DNA of 28,648 nucleotides from contig CBFICO010000020.1 in assembly GCA_965661115.1 (NCBI GenBank), positions 1 through 28,648 of the forward strand. Direction: 5' to 3'. Below are positions 15,876 to 22,365 of the stretch, piece after piece. Origin of the DNA: UBA6770 sp965661115. GTDB lineage: Bacteria; Bacteroidota; Bacteroidia; Flavobacteriales_G; Salibacteraceae. Position 1 is the first letter of the stretch, and every line of letters begins with the position of its first letter. The translations under genes and the position numbers were made by a program. The notes under the pieces are model-generated. The model saw only the letters and a program-made list of their open reading frames with translations. It was not told where the DNA came from and did no database searches.

Positions 15876-16361
15876 ATGGAAAAACATGTAATCCAATGTG
15901 AGTTCGAACGTTACCAAAACGCGGGAGAGTTGAATGAATTGGATGCCTTGCTTTATGCTGAAGCAAAAAAAGCAACACAATCCGCCTACGCACCTTATTC
16001 AAAATTTAATGTCGGTGCTGCGGTGCGTCTCAGTAACGGAGAAACTGTGCTTGGAAGTAACCAAGAAAACATTGCTTATCCCTCAGGTTTGTGCGCAGAG
16101 CGTGTAGCCTTATTTTATTCGCATGCAAAATTTCCAGACCAAATTGTTGAGTCAATTGCAATTTATGCTACATCAGAAAATTTTGTAGTAGATGAGGTAG
16201 TTTCACCTTGTGGTGCTTGTAGGCAAGTAATGGCAGAGTACGAAGAGCTCGTAAAACAACCAATATCAGTAATAATGGGCTCAGAGGCTGGTATAATTAA
16301 AACAATAGGTATTAACCAATTGTTACCGTTTAGGTTCGCAAGTGTTGGCTTAAAAAGTTAG
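15876..16361 (+). CDS. cdd: Cytidine deaminase
   Basis: This enzyme deaminates cytidine and deoxycytidine to uridine and deoxyuridine in pyrimidine salvage. The 161-residue protein has the zinc-dependent deaminase motifs CAERVAL (C73, catalytic E75) and PCGACRQV (C112, C115), plus APYSKFNVGAAV, typical of the small tetrameric Cdd type. It begins two bases after ispF and closes the porU-porV-ispF-cdd run. After it comes an 86-base gap with a short inverted repeat and a promoter-like box before pdhA. Confidence 0.95.
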   Translation: MEKHVIQCEFERYQNAGELNELDALLYAEAKKATQSAYAPYSKFNVGAAVRLSNGETVLGSNQENIAYPSGLCAERVALFYSHAKFPDQIVESIAIYATSENFVVDEVVSPCGACRQVMAEYEELVKQPISVIMGSEAGIIKTIGINQLLPFRFASVGLKS

Positions 16362-16377
16362 TCGAAAGGTATATTTT

Positions 16378-16397
16378 CATAAGCGAATAAGCTTATG
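16378..16397. repeat. Short inverted repeat between cdd and pdhA
   Basis: CATAAGC (16378-16384) and GCTTATG (16391-16397) form a perfect 7-bp inverted repeat around GAATAA. There is no T tract after it, so it may be a weak hairpin or an operator-like site upstream of the pdhA promoter box. Confidence 0.35.
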
Positions 16398-16416
16398 GTA
16401 GAAAGACCTATTTGTA

Positions 16417-16424
16417 TAAATTTG
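16417..16424 (+). promoter_or_regulatory. Candidate -7 promoter box for pdhA
   Basis: TAAATTTG is an exact TAnnTTTG match 23 bases upstream of the pdhA ATG at 16448. It supports that start and an independent transcript for pdhA-pdhC. No clear -33 element is seen. Confidence 0.42.
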
Positions 16425-16447
16425 TCGTCCCCAAAAGTAGAGTTAAT

Positions 16448-17446
16448 ATGGCTAAACGAGCAAAATTTTCAAAAGATCAATACCTTAAATGGTACGAGTC
16501 TATGCTTCTTATGAGAAAATTCGAAGAGAAGTGTGGTCAATTATATATTCAGCAAAAATTTGGTGGGTTTTGTCATCTATACATTGGCCAAGAAGCGGTA
16601 GTTGCTGGAACCGTATCTGCTTGTACAAAAGATGATAAACACATTACAGCTTATAGAGATCATGCACATCCAATTGGGTTAGGTATGCATCCAAAATATG
16701 TAATGGCTGAGCTATACGGAAAACAAACGGGTTGTTCTAAAGGCAAAGGTGGATCTATGCACATGTTCGATAAAGATTTGAATATGATGGGCGGCCACGG
16801 TATTGTAGGGGCTCAAATTCCTATGGGAGCAGGTATTGCTTTTGCCGATATGTACAACGGTAACAAGAACGTTACTTTCTGTTCATTTGGTGATGGAGCT
16901 GCTAGACAAGGAGCTTTGCATGAAACATTTAACATGGCAATGACATGGAAGATTCCTGTAGTGTTTATTATTGAGAATAACAACTACGCAATGGGAACTT
17001 CGGTTGAGCGTACTACAAACGTTACCGATATGTCAAAAATTGGCGACAGCTATGAGATGCCTTCAGAGTCTGTTGATGGAATGACAGTAGAAGCAGTGCA
17101 TGACGCAATTGAAAGAGCCGCTGCTCATTGTAGAAAAGGTAACGGACCTTATTTATTAGATATCAGAACCTATAGATATAAAGGTCATTCAATGTCAGAT
17201 CCTCAGAAATACAGAACAAAAGATGAGGTAAAAGAATGGCAAGCACAAGATCCAATAGAAAAGGTGCTTGAAACAATCAAATCCAAGAAATACGCAACCG
17301 AAAAGCAATTAGAAGAAATTAAACAAAGAGTAAAAGACATGGTTGAAGAATCAGTGACTTTTGCTGAAGAATCACCACTTCCTGATGCATCCGAGTTATA
17401 TAAAGATGTGTATGTAGAAGATGATTATCCATACGTAAGAGATTAA
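16448..17446 (+). CDS. pdhA: Pyruvate dehydrogenase E1 component, alpha subunit
   Basis: E1-alpha binds thiamine diphosphate and, with E1-beta, decarboxylates pyruvate and reductively acetylates the E2 lipoyl group. The protein is 332 residues from the ATG at 16448. A TTG at 16412 would add 12 residues that overlap the promoter-like box. HITAYRDHAHPIG, KGKGGSMHMF, the ThDP-binding GDGAARQGALHE...IIENNNYAMGT segment and the phosphorylation-loop-like YRYKGHSMSDP are clear E1-alpha features. pdhC follows after 3 bases. No E1-beta gene lies next to it, a split seen in other Flavobacteriia where pdhB is elsewhere in the genome. Confidence 0.95.
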   Translation: MAKRAKFSKDQYLKWYESMLLMRKFEEKCGQLYIQQKFGGFCHLYIGQEAVVAGTVSACTKDDKHITAYRDHAHPIGLGMHPKYVMAELYGKQTGCSKGKGGSMHMFDKDLNMMGGHGIVGAQIPMGAGIAFADMYNGNKNVTFCSFGDGAARQGALHETFNMAMTWKIPVVFIIENNNYAMGTSVERTTNVTDMSKIGDSYEMPSESVDGMTVEAVHDAIERAAAHCRKGNGPYLLDIRTYRYKGHSMSDPQKYRTKDEVKEWQAQDPIEKVLETIKSKKYATEKQLEEIKQRVKDMVEESVTFAEESPLPDASELYKDVYVEDDYPYVRD

Positions 17447-17449
17447 AAG

Positions 17450-18700
17450 ATGGCTGAAGTTGTAAGAATGCCAAAATTGAGCGACACCATGGAAGAAGGT
17501 GTTGTTGCAGAATGGCACAAAAAAGTTGGAGATAGTGTTGAGTCGGGAGAGCTATTAGCTGAAATTGAAACCGATAAAGCAACTATGGAATTCGAATCCT
17601 TTCAAGAAGGGGTTTTGTTACATATTGGTGTTGAAAAAGGTGCTGCTGCTCCAGTTGATGGTATCCTTGCTATTTTGGGTGAAAAAGGAGAAGATGTTTC
17701 AAAAATTTTAGCAGAAGAGGCTGCTGCACCTAGTGCTGAAGCACCAGCTGCTACTGCCGAAACTCCTGCACCTGCAAAAGAAGAAGCGCCAGCCCAAAAA
17801 GCGGAAGCAACTCCGGCTGCTGCACCAGCTCCGGTTCAATCTAATGCAAGTAATGGAAGGGTAAAAGCATCGCCGTTAGCTAAAAAGTTGGCTGCTGAAA
17901 AAGGAGTTGACATAGCTGCAATAGCAGGTTCTGGTGATGGAGGTCGCGTGGTAAAGAAAGACGTAGATAATTACACACCAGCGGCAGCTAATACATTTGT
18001 GCCAAGTGCTACAGAATCATTTACCGATACTCCAGCCACGCAAATGAGAAAGTCAATTGCGCGTAGTTTAACGCAAAATCAATTTACGGCACCTCATTTC
18101 TATCTAACTATTTCGTTGGATATGGATAACACCATTGCTGCCAGAAAAAGCTTGAATGAGGTTTCAGATGTAAAGATTTCTTTTAACGATATTGTAATTA
18201 AGGCGGTTGCTGAAGCATTAAAACAACATCCTGCTGTAAACACATCCTGGATAGAAGAAACCAAAAGCGTTCGTCAAAATCACCACGTAAGTGTTGGTGT
18301 AGCAATGGCGGTAGAAGATGGTTTATTGGTGCCTGTGGTGAAATTCACCGATCAAAAATCATTAGCTCAAATCTCTTCTGAGGTTAAAGAATTTGCTGGA
18401 AAGGCAAAAGATAAGAAGATTTCATTAGAAGAGCTGCAAGGCAATACTTTCACGGTTTCTAATCTTGGAATGTTCGGAATTGAGCAATTTACCTCTATTC
18501 TAAATGCTCCTGAATCGTGTATATTGGCAGTTGGTGCCATAAAACAAGAACCCGTAGTAAAAAATGGTGAGTTAACAGTAGGTAACGTAATGAAAGTTAC
18601 TCTAACTTGTGATCACAGAACTGTAGATGGGGCAACAGGCGCCCAGTTCCTTCAAACATTCAAACAGTTTGTTGAGAACCCAGTAACTATGTTGGTATAA
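17450..18700 (+). CDS. pdhC: Pyruvate dehydrogenase E2, dihydrolipoamide acetyltransferase
   Basis: E2 is the core of the pyruvate dehydrogenase complex and transfers the acetyl group to CoA. The 416-residue protein has one lipoyl domain (1-80) with the lipoylated lysine in ETDKATMEF (K43). An Ala/Pro/Glu-rich linker (about 88-135) follows, then a peripheral-subunit-binding domain (KASPLAKKLAAEKGVDIAAI) and the catalytic domain ending in DHRTVDGA (H389, D393). A single lipoyl domain makes it shorter than the two-lipoyl E2s common in Bacteroidota. The 3' end overlaps the convergent glycosyltransferase by 14 bases, with no room for a separate terminator. Confidence 0.95.
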   Translation: MAEVVRMPKLSDTMEEGVVAEWHKKVGDSVESGELLAEIETDKATMEFESFQEGVLLHIGVEKGAAAPVDGILAILGEKGEDVSKILAEEAAAPSAEAPAATAETPAPAKEEAPAQKAEATPAAAPAPVQSNASNGRVKASPLAKKLAAEKGVDIAAIAGSGDGGRVVKKDVDNYTPAAANTFVPSATESFTDTPATQMRKSIARSLTQNQFTAPHFYLTISLDMDNTIAARKSLNEVSDVKISFNDIVIKAVAEALKQHPAVNTSWIEETKSVRQNHHVSVGVAMAVEDGLLVPVVKFTDQKSLAQISSEVKEFAGKAKDKKISLEELQGNTFTVSNLGMFGIEQFTSILNAPESCILAVGAIKQEPVVKNGELTVGNVMKVTLTCDHRTVDGATGAQFLQTFKQFVENPVTMLV

Positions 18701-19772
18701 TAAAACCTTCGCTGTTTAAAGCACTTTCAAAAGCCTGTTGGAATGTTTCTGACGGGCTTTTTTTATAAACTGGAATTGGCATTTCTGGAGACCAATTAAA
18801 CATACTTTGGCTAAGGTTTTTTTGTTGCAGCACCAAATAATGTTGTTTTCTGTGTAACAGCGAGGCCAGTTGTTCTTGCTCTGTTTGCCCTGGAGTGGGA
18901 ATTAAAATAGCAGGCATCCGTAAAAACTCTAAATCCATTAGTGTGCTGTATCCTGAACGAGCAACTAAAATCTTGCTTCTGTAGATTAACGCTTCCAGTT
19001 CTTTGCGCTGCAGCAAGTTGTACGTTTCCAATTCCGTTGGCTGTGTAAATGGTTGTTCCGTGCCTCTAACCAATACAATTTTTTTGTTTGAACTTCGAGT
19101 AGCCTTTATTATGCTAATTTCAAGCTGAGTTCTTGTAGGTTCAACTCCTGAGAGAACTATTAAATAGTCAATGTCTTTTTCTGTGTTGTTATATGAGATT
19201 ACATCTAAACTGCTAATTGGACCAATAAAATGATGAGGTAAAGATGTGTCACTTAAGTGTCCAGAAATTCTTTTTTGAATTACGTGGTGGTCGGGAATAA
19301 AAATACTGTCAAACTTTGAGAGGTATCGTTCTATAATAATATTTACCCATTGATAAACATACGGAGCAGATAGTCGGAGTTGGTGCGTTATGATTATGCT
19401 TTTTATACTTGATGAATGAACACCGTATCGATTATCCGACAAGATTAAATCGAACTTTTTATCTGAAGTTATCTCTTGAATTTCACGTTGTTCATTGTCA
19501 ATTGCCCTTTTAATTTTCGGTATTTGACAGAGCAGATAAAATGGCATTAGACTTTTGCGAGTGGAGTATCGAACATTATACCCACTTATGCGGTGTGTTT
19601 TTATGTCGGTAAACTCATTTTTTAAATAAGCTAATGAAATTCCATTGCTTGCTATTTCTACTTCAACACCTTTATCCAGCAAAAACCGAATTAGAGGAGC
19701 GCTTCTGGTTGCATGTCCCAATCCCCAGTTTAAAACCGCAAACAAAACCCTGTTTAATTTCCTCAATTCCAT
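18687..19772 (-). CDS. MurG-like (GT-B fold) glycosyltransferase, MJ1255/VC2487-type
   Basis: This 361-residue protein has an N-terminal Rossmann half starting with VLFAVLNWGLGHATRS, where the G-x-GH motif (G17-H20) marks the MurG-like glycosyltransferases. The C-terminal half carries ARSGYSTLMDLEFL and IPTPGQTEQEQLA, typical of the nucleotide-sugar site. It fits the uncharacterised glycosyltransferase family typified by MJ1255/VC2487, whose acceptor is unknown. There is no signal peptide or membrane span, so it is probably cytoplasmic or peripheral on the inner membrane. It stands alone on the minus strand, convergent with pdhC and divergent from the SDR gene. The substrate cannot be told from sequence. 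Confidence 0.8.
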   Translation of the reverse strand: MELRKLNRVLFAVLNWGLGHATRSAPLIRFLLDKGVEVEIASNGISLAYLKNEFTDIKTHRISGYNVRYSTRKSLMPFYLLCQIPKIKRAIDNEQREIQEITSDKKFDLILSDNRYGVHSSSIKSIIITHQLRLSAPYVYQWVNIIIERYLSKFDSIFIPDHHVIQKRISGHLSDTSLPHHFIGPISSLDVISYNNTEKDIDYLIVLSGVEPTRTQLEISIIKATRSSNKKIVLVRGTEQPFTQPTELETYNLLQRKELEALIYRSKILVARSGYSTLMDLEFLRMPAILIPTPGQTEQEQLASLLHRKQHYLVLQQKNLSQSMFNWSPEMPIPVYKKSPSETFQQAFESALNSEGFIIPT

Positions 19773-19866
19773 TTAATAATAAAGTTGCCTGAACAAGGTA
19801 ATGTTTTCAATTCAGAAACAAAACATCATTCATTTGTTTGTTACTTTGAACACAAATTTACCAGAG

Positions 19867-20562
19867 ATGAAAGCAATAGTTTCAGGCGCAACAAAAGGCA
19901 TAGGAAAAGCAATAACTATGGCGCTAGCAGCCGAAGGATACGACTTAGGTTTAGGAGCCAGAAATCTAGAGCAGCTTGATTTTTTAAGAAAGGAGATACA
20001 GGCTCTTTATCCAAATGTTGAGGTGATTACAAAATCCGTTGATTTTTCTCAAAAGCACGAAACCAGAAATTTTGCCGAAACTTTTATCCACTATTGGGGA
20101 GATGTAGATGTGTTGGTTAACAACGTAGGCGTTTATGAGGAGGATAATTTGGATGACTTAACCGAATCAGGATTGATGGATATGCTCAACGTGAATTTTT
20201 TTAGCGCAATGCGTTTAACGCAGCCATTTTTGCCAGAGTTTAAAAAACGAAAAAATGGTCACATTATAAATATTTGTTCTGTGTTGAGTAAGAAAATACG
20301 CAAGCGCGCTGTATCTTACTCCTTGAGCAAGCAAATGCTTTACGGATACACCAAAGTGCTCAGAAATGAATTGCGGAAGTACGATGTAAAAGTTACCGCA
20401 ATTTTGCCTGGTTCCACTAACACCGCCAGTTGGGACGGTTTAGATGCTCCTGTAGAAGATTTTGTGCAACCGTCTGATGTTGCAAATGGAGTACTAATGG
20501 CTTTGCAGAGCAATGGTTTGGTTGAAGAGTTTGAAATAAAACCAATAAACCCGAAAAACTAG
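19867..20562 (+). CDS. Short-chain dehydrogenase/reductase (SDR) family oxidoreductase
   Basis: This is an NAD(P)-dependent oxidoreductase of unknown substrate. From the ATG at 19867 it is 231 residues and begins directly with the Rossmann strand and cofactor loop GATKGIGKA (G7, G11, G13). NNVG and the catalytic Tyr-x-x-x-Lys as YSLSK are visible, with the catalytic Ser in ICSVLS. An in-frame ATG at 19801 would prepend 22 residues that are not part of the fold, so the downstream ATG is preferred. One base separates its stop from trmB, and trmB is likewise one base from the next gene, so the three form a compact operon. Confidence 0.88.
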   Translation: MKAIVSGATKGIGKAITMALAAEGYDLGLGARNLEQLDFLRKEIQALYPNVEVITKSVDFSQKHETRNFAETFIHYWGDVDVLVNNVGVYEEDNLDDLTESGLMDMLNVNFFSAMRLTQPFLPEFKKRKNGHIINICSVLSKKIRKRAVSYSLSKQMLYGYTKVLRNELRKYDVKVTAILPGSTNTASWDGLDAPVEDFVQPSDVANGVLMALQSNGLVEEFEIKPINPKN

Positions 20563-20563
20563 T

Positions 20564-21268
20564 ATGAGTAAGAAAAAAAAGCTGCTCCGGTTTGCGGATA
20601 CCAAAGTGTTTAAGAATGTATCGGAACCTGCAATGGTTGATTTTTTTGATAAAAAAAGCGGTGAACCTTTTAAGCATAAGTTAGCCGGAAACTGGCGAAA
20701 AAACATTTTTAAAAATGATAACCCAATCGTGCTCGAGCTAGGTTGTGGCAAAGGCGAGTATTCGCTGGGTATGGCCAAAGCTTTTCCGAATAAAAACTTT
20801 ATTGGGGTGGATATTAAAGGAAACCGTATTTGGTTTGGAGCAAAAGAGGCACTCGATAAAGGGATGGAAAATGTGCATTTTCTCCGAACTCGAATTGATT
20901 TTATCACTGCCTTTTTTGAAAAAGATGAAGTAGATGAAATCTGGATTACTTTCCCAGACCCGCAAGAGAAGGAGAACAGGGCACGAAAGCGCCTCACAGG
21001 AAAAATGTTTATAGATAGATACAAGCAGTTTTTAAAGCCAGAAGGAGTTATCCATTTAAAAACAGATAGCGCGTTTTTGTATGAGTTTACCCATGGAGAA
21101 ATTAAAGAATACGGCTATAAAAACCTGCTGAGCACCAACGATTTATACGGCGAAGTAATCGATCAGTTTGATGAAACCATGCAATCGATTTTGAATATCA
21201 AAACCTATTACGAAGAACTGTTTACAGCGCGCGGGCACGTTATTACTTACACTCGTTTTATACCCTAG
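20564..21268 (+). CDS. trmB: tRNA (guanine-N7-)-methyltransferase TrmB
   Basis: TrmB makes m7G46 in the variable loop of tRNAs using S-adenosylmethionine. The 234-residue protein has the SAM-binding motif LELGCGKGEYS (57-67), an acidic GVDIKGNR segment and the TrmB signature WITFPDPQ followed by a basic stretch ending KRL. C-terminal LKTDSAFLYEF is also family-typical. In place of the common PDPWPKKRH it has PDPQEKENRARKRL, as in other Bacteroidota as far as I recall. The start codon lies one base after the SDR stop, and a run of eight A falls in codons 3-6. The alkyltransferase-like gene follows after one base. Confidence 0.93.
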   Translation: MSKKKKLLRFADTKVFKNVSEPAMVDFFDKKSGEPFKHKLAGNWRKNIFKNDNPIVLELGCGKGEYSLGMAKAFPNKNFIGVDIKGNRIWFGAKEALDKGMENVHFLRTRIDFITAFFEKDEVDEIWITFPDPQEKENRARKRLTGKMFIDRYKQFLKPEGVIHLKTDSAFLYEFTHGEIKEYGYKNLLSTNDLYGEVIDQFDETMQSILNIKTYYEELFTARGHVITYTRFIP

Positions 21269-21269
21269 G

Positions 21270-21608
21270 ATGAAACCAGAAACTTGGACATTTTTTGAGA
21301 ATGTTTACGATGTAGTGAAGCTTATTCCAGAAAGTAGAGTTACCTCTTACGGTGCAATCGCCAAGTATTTAGGAATGGCTCGGAGTTCAAGAATGGTAGG
21401 CTATGCTATGAATGCAGCGCATGATAAACCAGAAATCCCAGCTCACAGAGTTGTAAACCGAAACGGCATGCTAACCGGAAAGCATCATTTTAAAACACCT
21501 TTTTTAATGCAAGAGTTGCTTGAAAAAGAAGGGGTGAAAGTAGTGGATGACCAAATACAAGATTTTCAAGAACTCTTTTGGAATCCCGTAGTTGAATTGA
21601 AACTTTAG
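21270..21608 (+). CDS. Alkyltransferase-like protein (ATL; MGMT fold without the active-site cysteine)
   Basis: This 112-residue protein is the C-terminal DNA-binding domain of the O6-alkylguanine-DNA alkyltransferase family. The active-site PCHRV of true alkyltransferases is PAHRV here (57-61), so the acceptor cysteine is an alanine and alkyl transfer is not possible. ATL proteins bind O6-alkylguanine and flag it for nucleotide excision repair. The flipping tyrosine (Y27 in TSYGAIA) and the helix-turn-helix with arginine finger (SSRMVGYAM) are present. It is one base downstream of trmB. The role is inferred from the family: Ala-type ATLs such as Thermus TTHA1564 are known. Confidence 0.88.
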   Translation: MKPETWTFFENVYDVVKLIPESRVTSYGAIAKYLGMARSSRMVGYAMNAAHDKPEIPAHRVVNRNGMLTGKHHFKTPFLMQELLEKEGVKVVDDQIQDFQELFWNPVVELKL

Positions 21609-21693
21609 CACTCAATTCTAACAAACTATTCTCTGTTGCTTCTAGTGATTCGATGTTGGGAGAATTGTATCGAGAAGTTGTTTACAAATGAGG

Positions 21694-21762
21694 GTTCTTG
21701 AAACGCCGCTCCTCCGTAACGTCAATCTCTACCTGCGGTAGGCAGGGAACTGACATGCAGGA
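21694..21762 (+). repeat. REP-like repeat, copy A1 (diverged, with inserted palindrome)
   Basis: It aligns with copy C (22229-22276): GCTCCTCCGT is identical and the tail AACTGACATGCAG matches AACTGTCATGCAG. Between the two lies an extra stretch with CTACC-TGC-GGTAG and overlapping CCTGC-GGTAG-GCAGG inverted repeats (about 21730-21745). Confidence 0.7.
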
Positions 21763-21778
21763 CTTTTAAACGTAGTAA

Positions 21779-21840
21779 GATGTCAGTTCGAGTGTTTTTC
21801 TTGGCTTAATGCAATTAAGCAAGAAAAATGTATCGAGAAC
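21779..21840 (-). repeat. REP-like repeat, copy A2 (inverted), with a strong internal hairpin
   Basis: On the minus strand it begins GTTCTCGATACA and ends CACTCGAACTGACAT, the same ends as copy C. Its middle is a 15-bp hairpin with one bulged G (21795-21810 with 21814-21828). GAACTGACAT in A1 (21747-21756) and ATGTCAGTTC in A2 (21780-21789) form a perfect 10-bp inverted repeat, so A1 and A2 make an inverted doublet. Confidence 0.72.
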
Positions 21841-21866
21841 TATATCTTTAGCAACAAATCAAAAAA

Positions 21867-22166
21867 ATGAAATTTCACTGCTATTACGTATACATAATTC
21901 TGTGCAGTGATAAAACGTATTACACTGGAGTAACCAACGATGTTAATAGAAGATTTGACGAACACGAATCTGGTCATGATTCCAAAGCGTACACTTTTTC
22001 AAGAAGGCCGTTAAAACTTGTTTTTTATACAGAATTCAATGATGTCAATTGTGCAATCGAAAAAGAAAAGCAAATAAAAACCAGGTCAAGAAAAAAGAAG
22101 GAGGCATTAATAAATGGTGATTTTGATAGTTTGCCTAATTTAAGTAAGAAAAAATTTATAGGATAG
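21867..22166 (+). CDS. Small GIY-YIG nuclease-domain protein (UPF0213/YhbQ-like)
   Basis: This 99-residue protein is a single GIY-YIG domain. It shows YYVYIILCSD (from Y6), YYTGVTND in the YIG position, RRF with R28/R29, DEH and a later acidic AIEKEKQIK segment providing the metal-binding glutamate, ending in a lysine-rich tail. Stand-alone members are putative structure-specific endonucleases without a firmly assigned role. The gene is set apart from its neighbours. It lies between inverted copies of a REP-like repeat, and the right copy begins at the base after its TAG. That setting suggests a tie between the nuclease and the repeat. A near -7 box (TATCTTTA, 21843-21850) precedes it. Confidence 0.88.
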   Translation: MKFHCYYVYIILCSDKTYYTGVTNDVNRRFDEHESGHDSKAYTFSRRPLKLVFYTEFNDVNCAIEKEKQIKTRSRKKKEALINGDFDSLPNLSKKKFIG

Positions 22167-22219
22167 CTCGATACACCGTTCCTTCGTCACTGCACTCAAA
22201 CCGACAAGTAGGATTTTAG
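22167..22219 (+). repeat. REP-like repeat, copy B
   Basis: It starts CTCGATACACCG immediately after the stop codon of the GIY-YIG gene and continues with CCTTCGTCACTGCACTC. It is a direct, imperfect repeat of copy C 65 bases downstream. Its CTCGATACA (22167-22175) is the exact inverse of TGTATCGAG (21829-21837) on the other side of the gene. Confidence 0.72.
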
Positions 22220-22228
22220 AAAGTAAAA

Positions 22229-22276
22229 GTTCTCGATACACGGCTCCTCCGTCACGGCACTCGAACTGTCATGCAG
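22229..22276 (+). repeat. REP-like repeat, copy C
   Basis: This is the best-formed unit: GTTCTCGATACACGG, then CTCCTCCGTCACGG, CACTCGAACTG and CATGCAG. It is in the same orientation as copies A1 and B and opposite to A2. Confidence 0.72.
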
Positions 22277-22289
22277 AATGTGAGAAATT

Positions 22290-22324
22290 AAAACCTAAAT
22301 AATGTGTAAACATATTTTAGTTTT
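22290..22324 (+). other. Imperfect AT-rich hairpin between the repeat island and mrp
   Basis: AAAACCTAAATAATGT and ACATATTTTAGTTTT pair imperfectly around GTAA. The 3' arm is T-rich, so it may be a weak terminator isolating mrp from the repeat island. Confidence 0.3.
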
Positions 22325-22353
22325 AAAACACGGCGAAAACCACGCCCTACAAC

Positions 22354-22361
22354 TACTTTTG
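22354..22361 (+). promoter_or_regulatory. Candidate -7 promoter box for mrp
   Basis: TACTTTTG matches TAnnTTTG exactly and ends 4 bases before the ATG at 22366. If used, the mRNA would be leaderless or nearly so. No -33 TTG is seen at the normal spacing. Confidence 0.42.
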
Positions 22362-22365
22362 CGGC

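Noticed and set aside
16378..16397. Terminator after cdd
   Set aside because: The stem is only 7 bp and AT-rich, and no T tract follows it. It is kept only as an inverted repeat.
20569..20582. A8 run at the start of trmB (and A8 at 4023-4030, T8 near 28341) as programmed slippage sites
   Set aside because: Lysine-rich codons in AT-rich DNA give such runs often, all frames are intact without a shift, and no alternative product is evident.
20494..21024. 176-residue open frame on the minus strand over the SDR/trmB junction
   Set aside because: It covers conserved catalytic parts of TrmB on the other strand, has Ser/Phe-rich low-complexity sequence and no family resemblance.
21270..21608. True O6-methylguanine-DNA methyltransferase
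   Set aside because: The active-site cysteine is alanine (PAHRV), so alkyl transfer is excluded.
21694..22276. CRISPR array in the repeat island
   Set aside because: There are only four diverged copies in mixed orientation with irregular spacing, with a gene between them and no cas genes.
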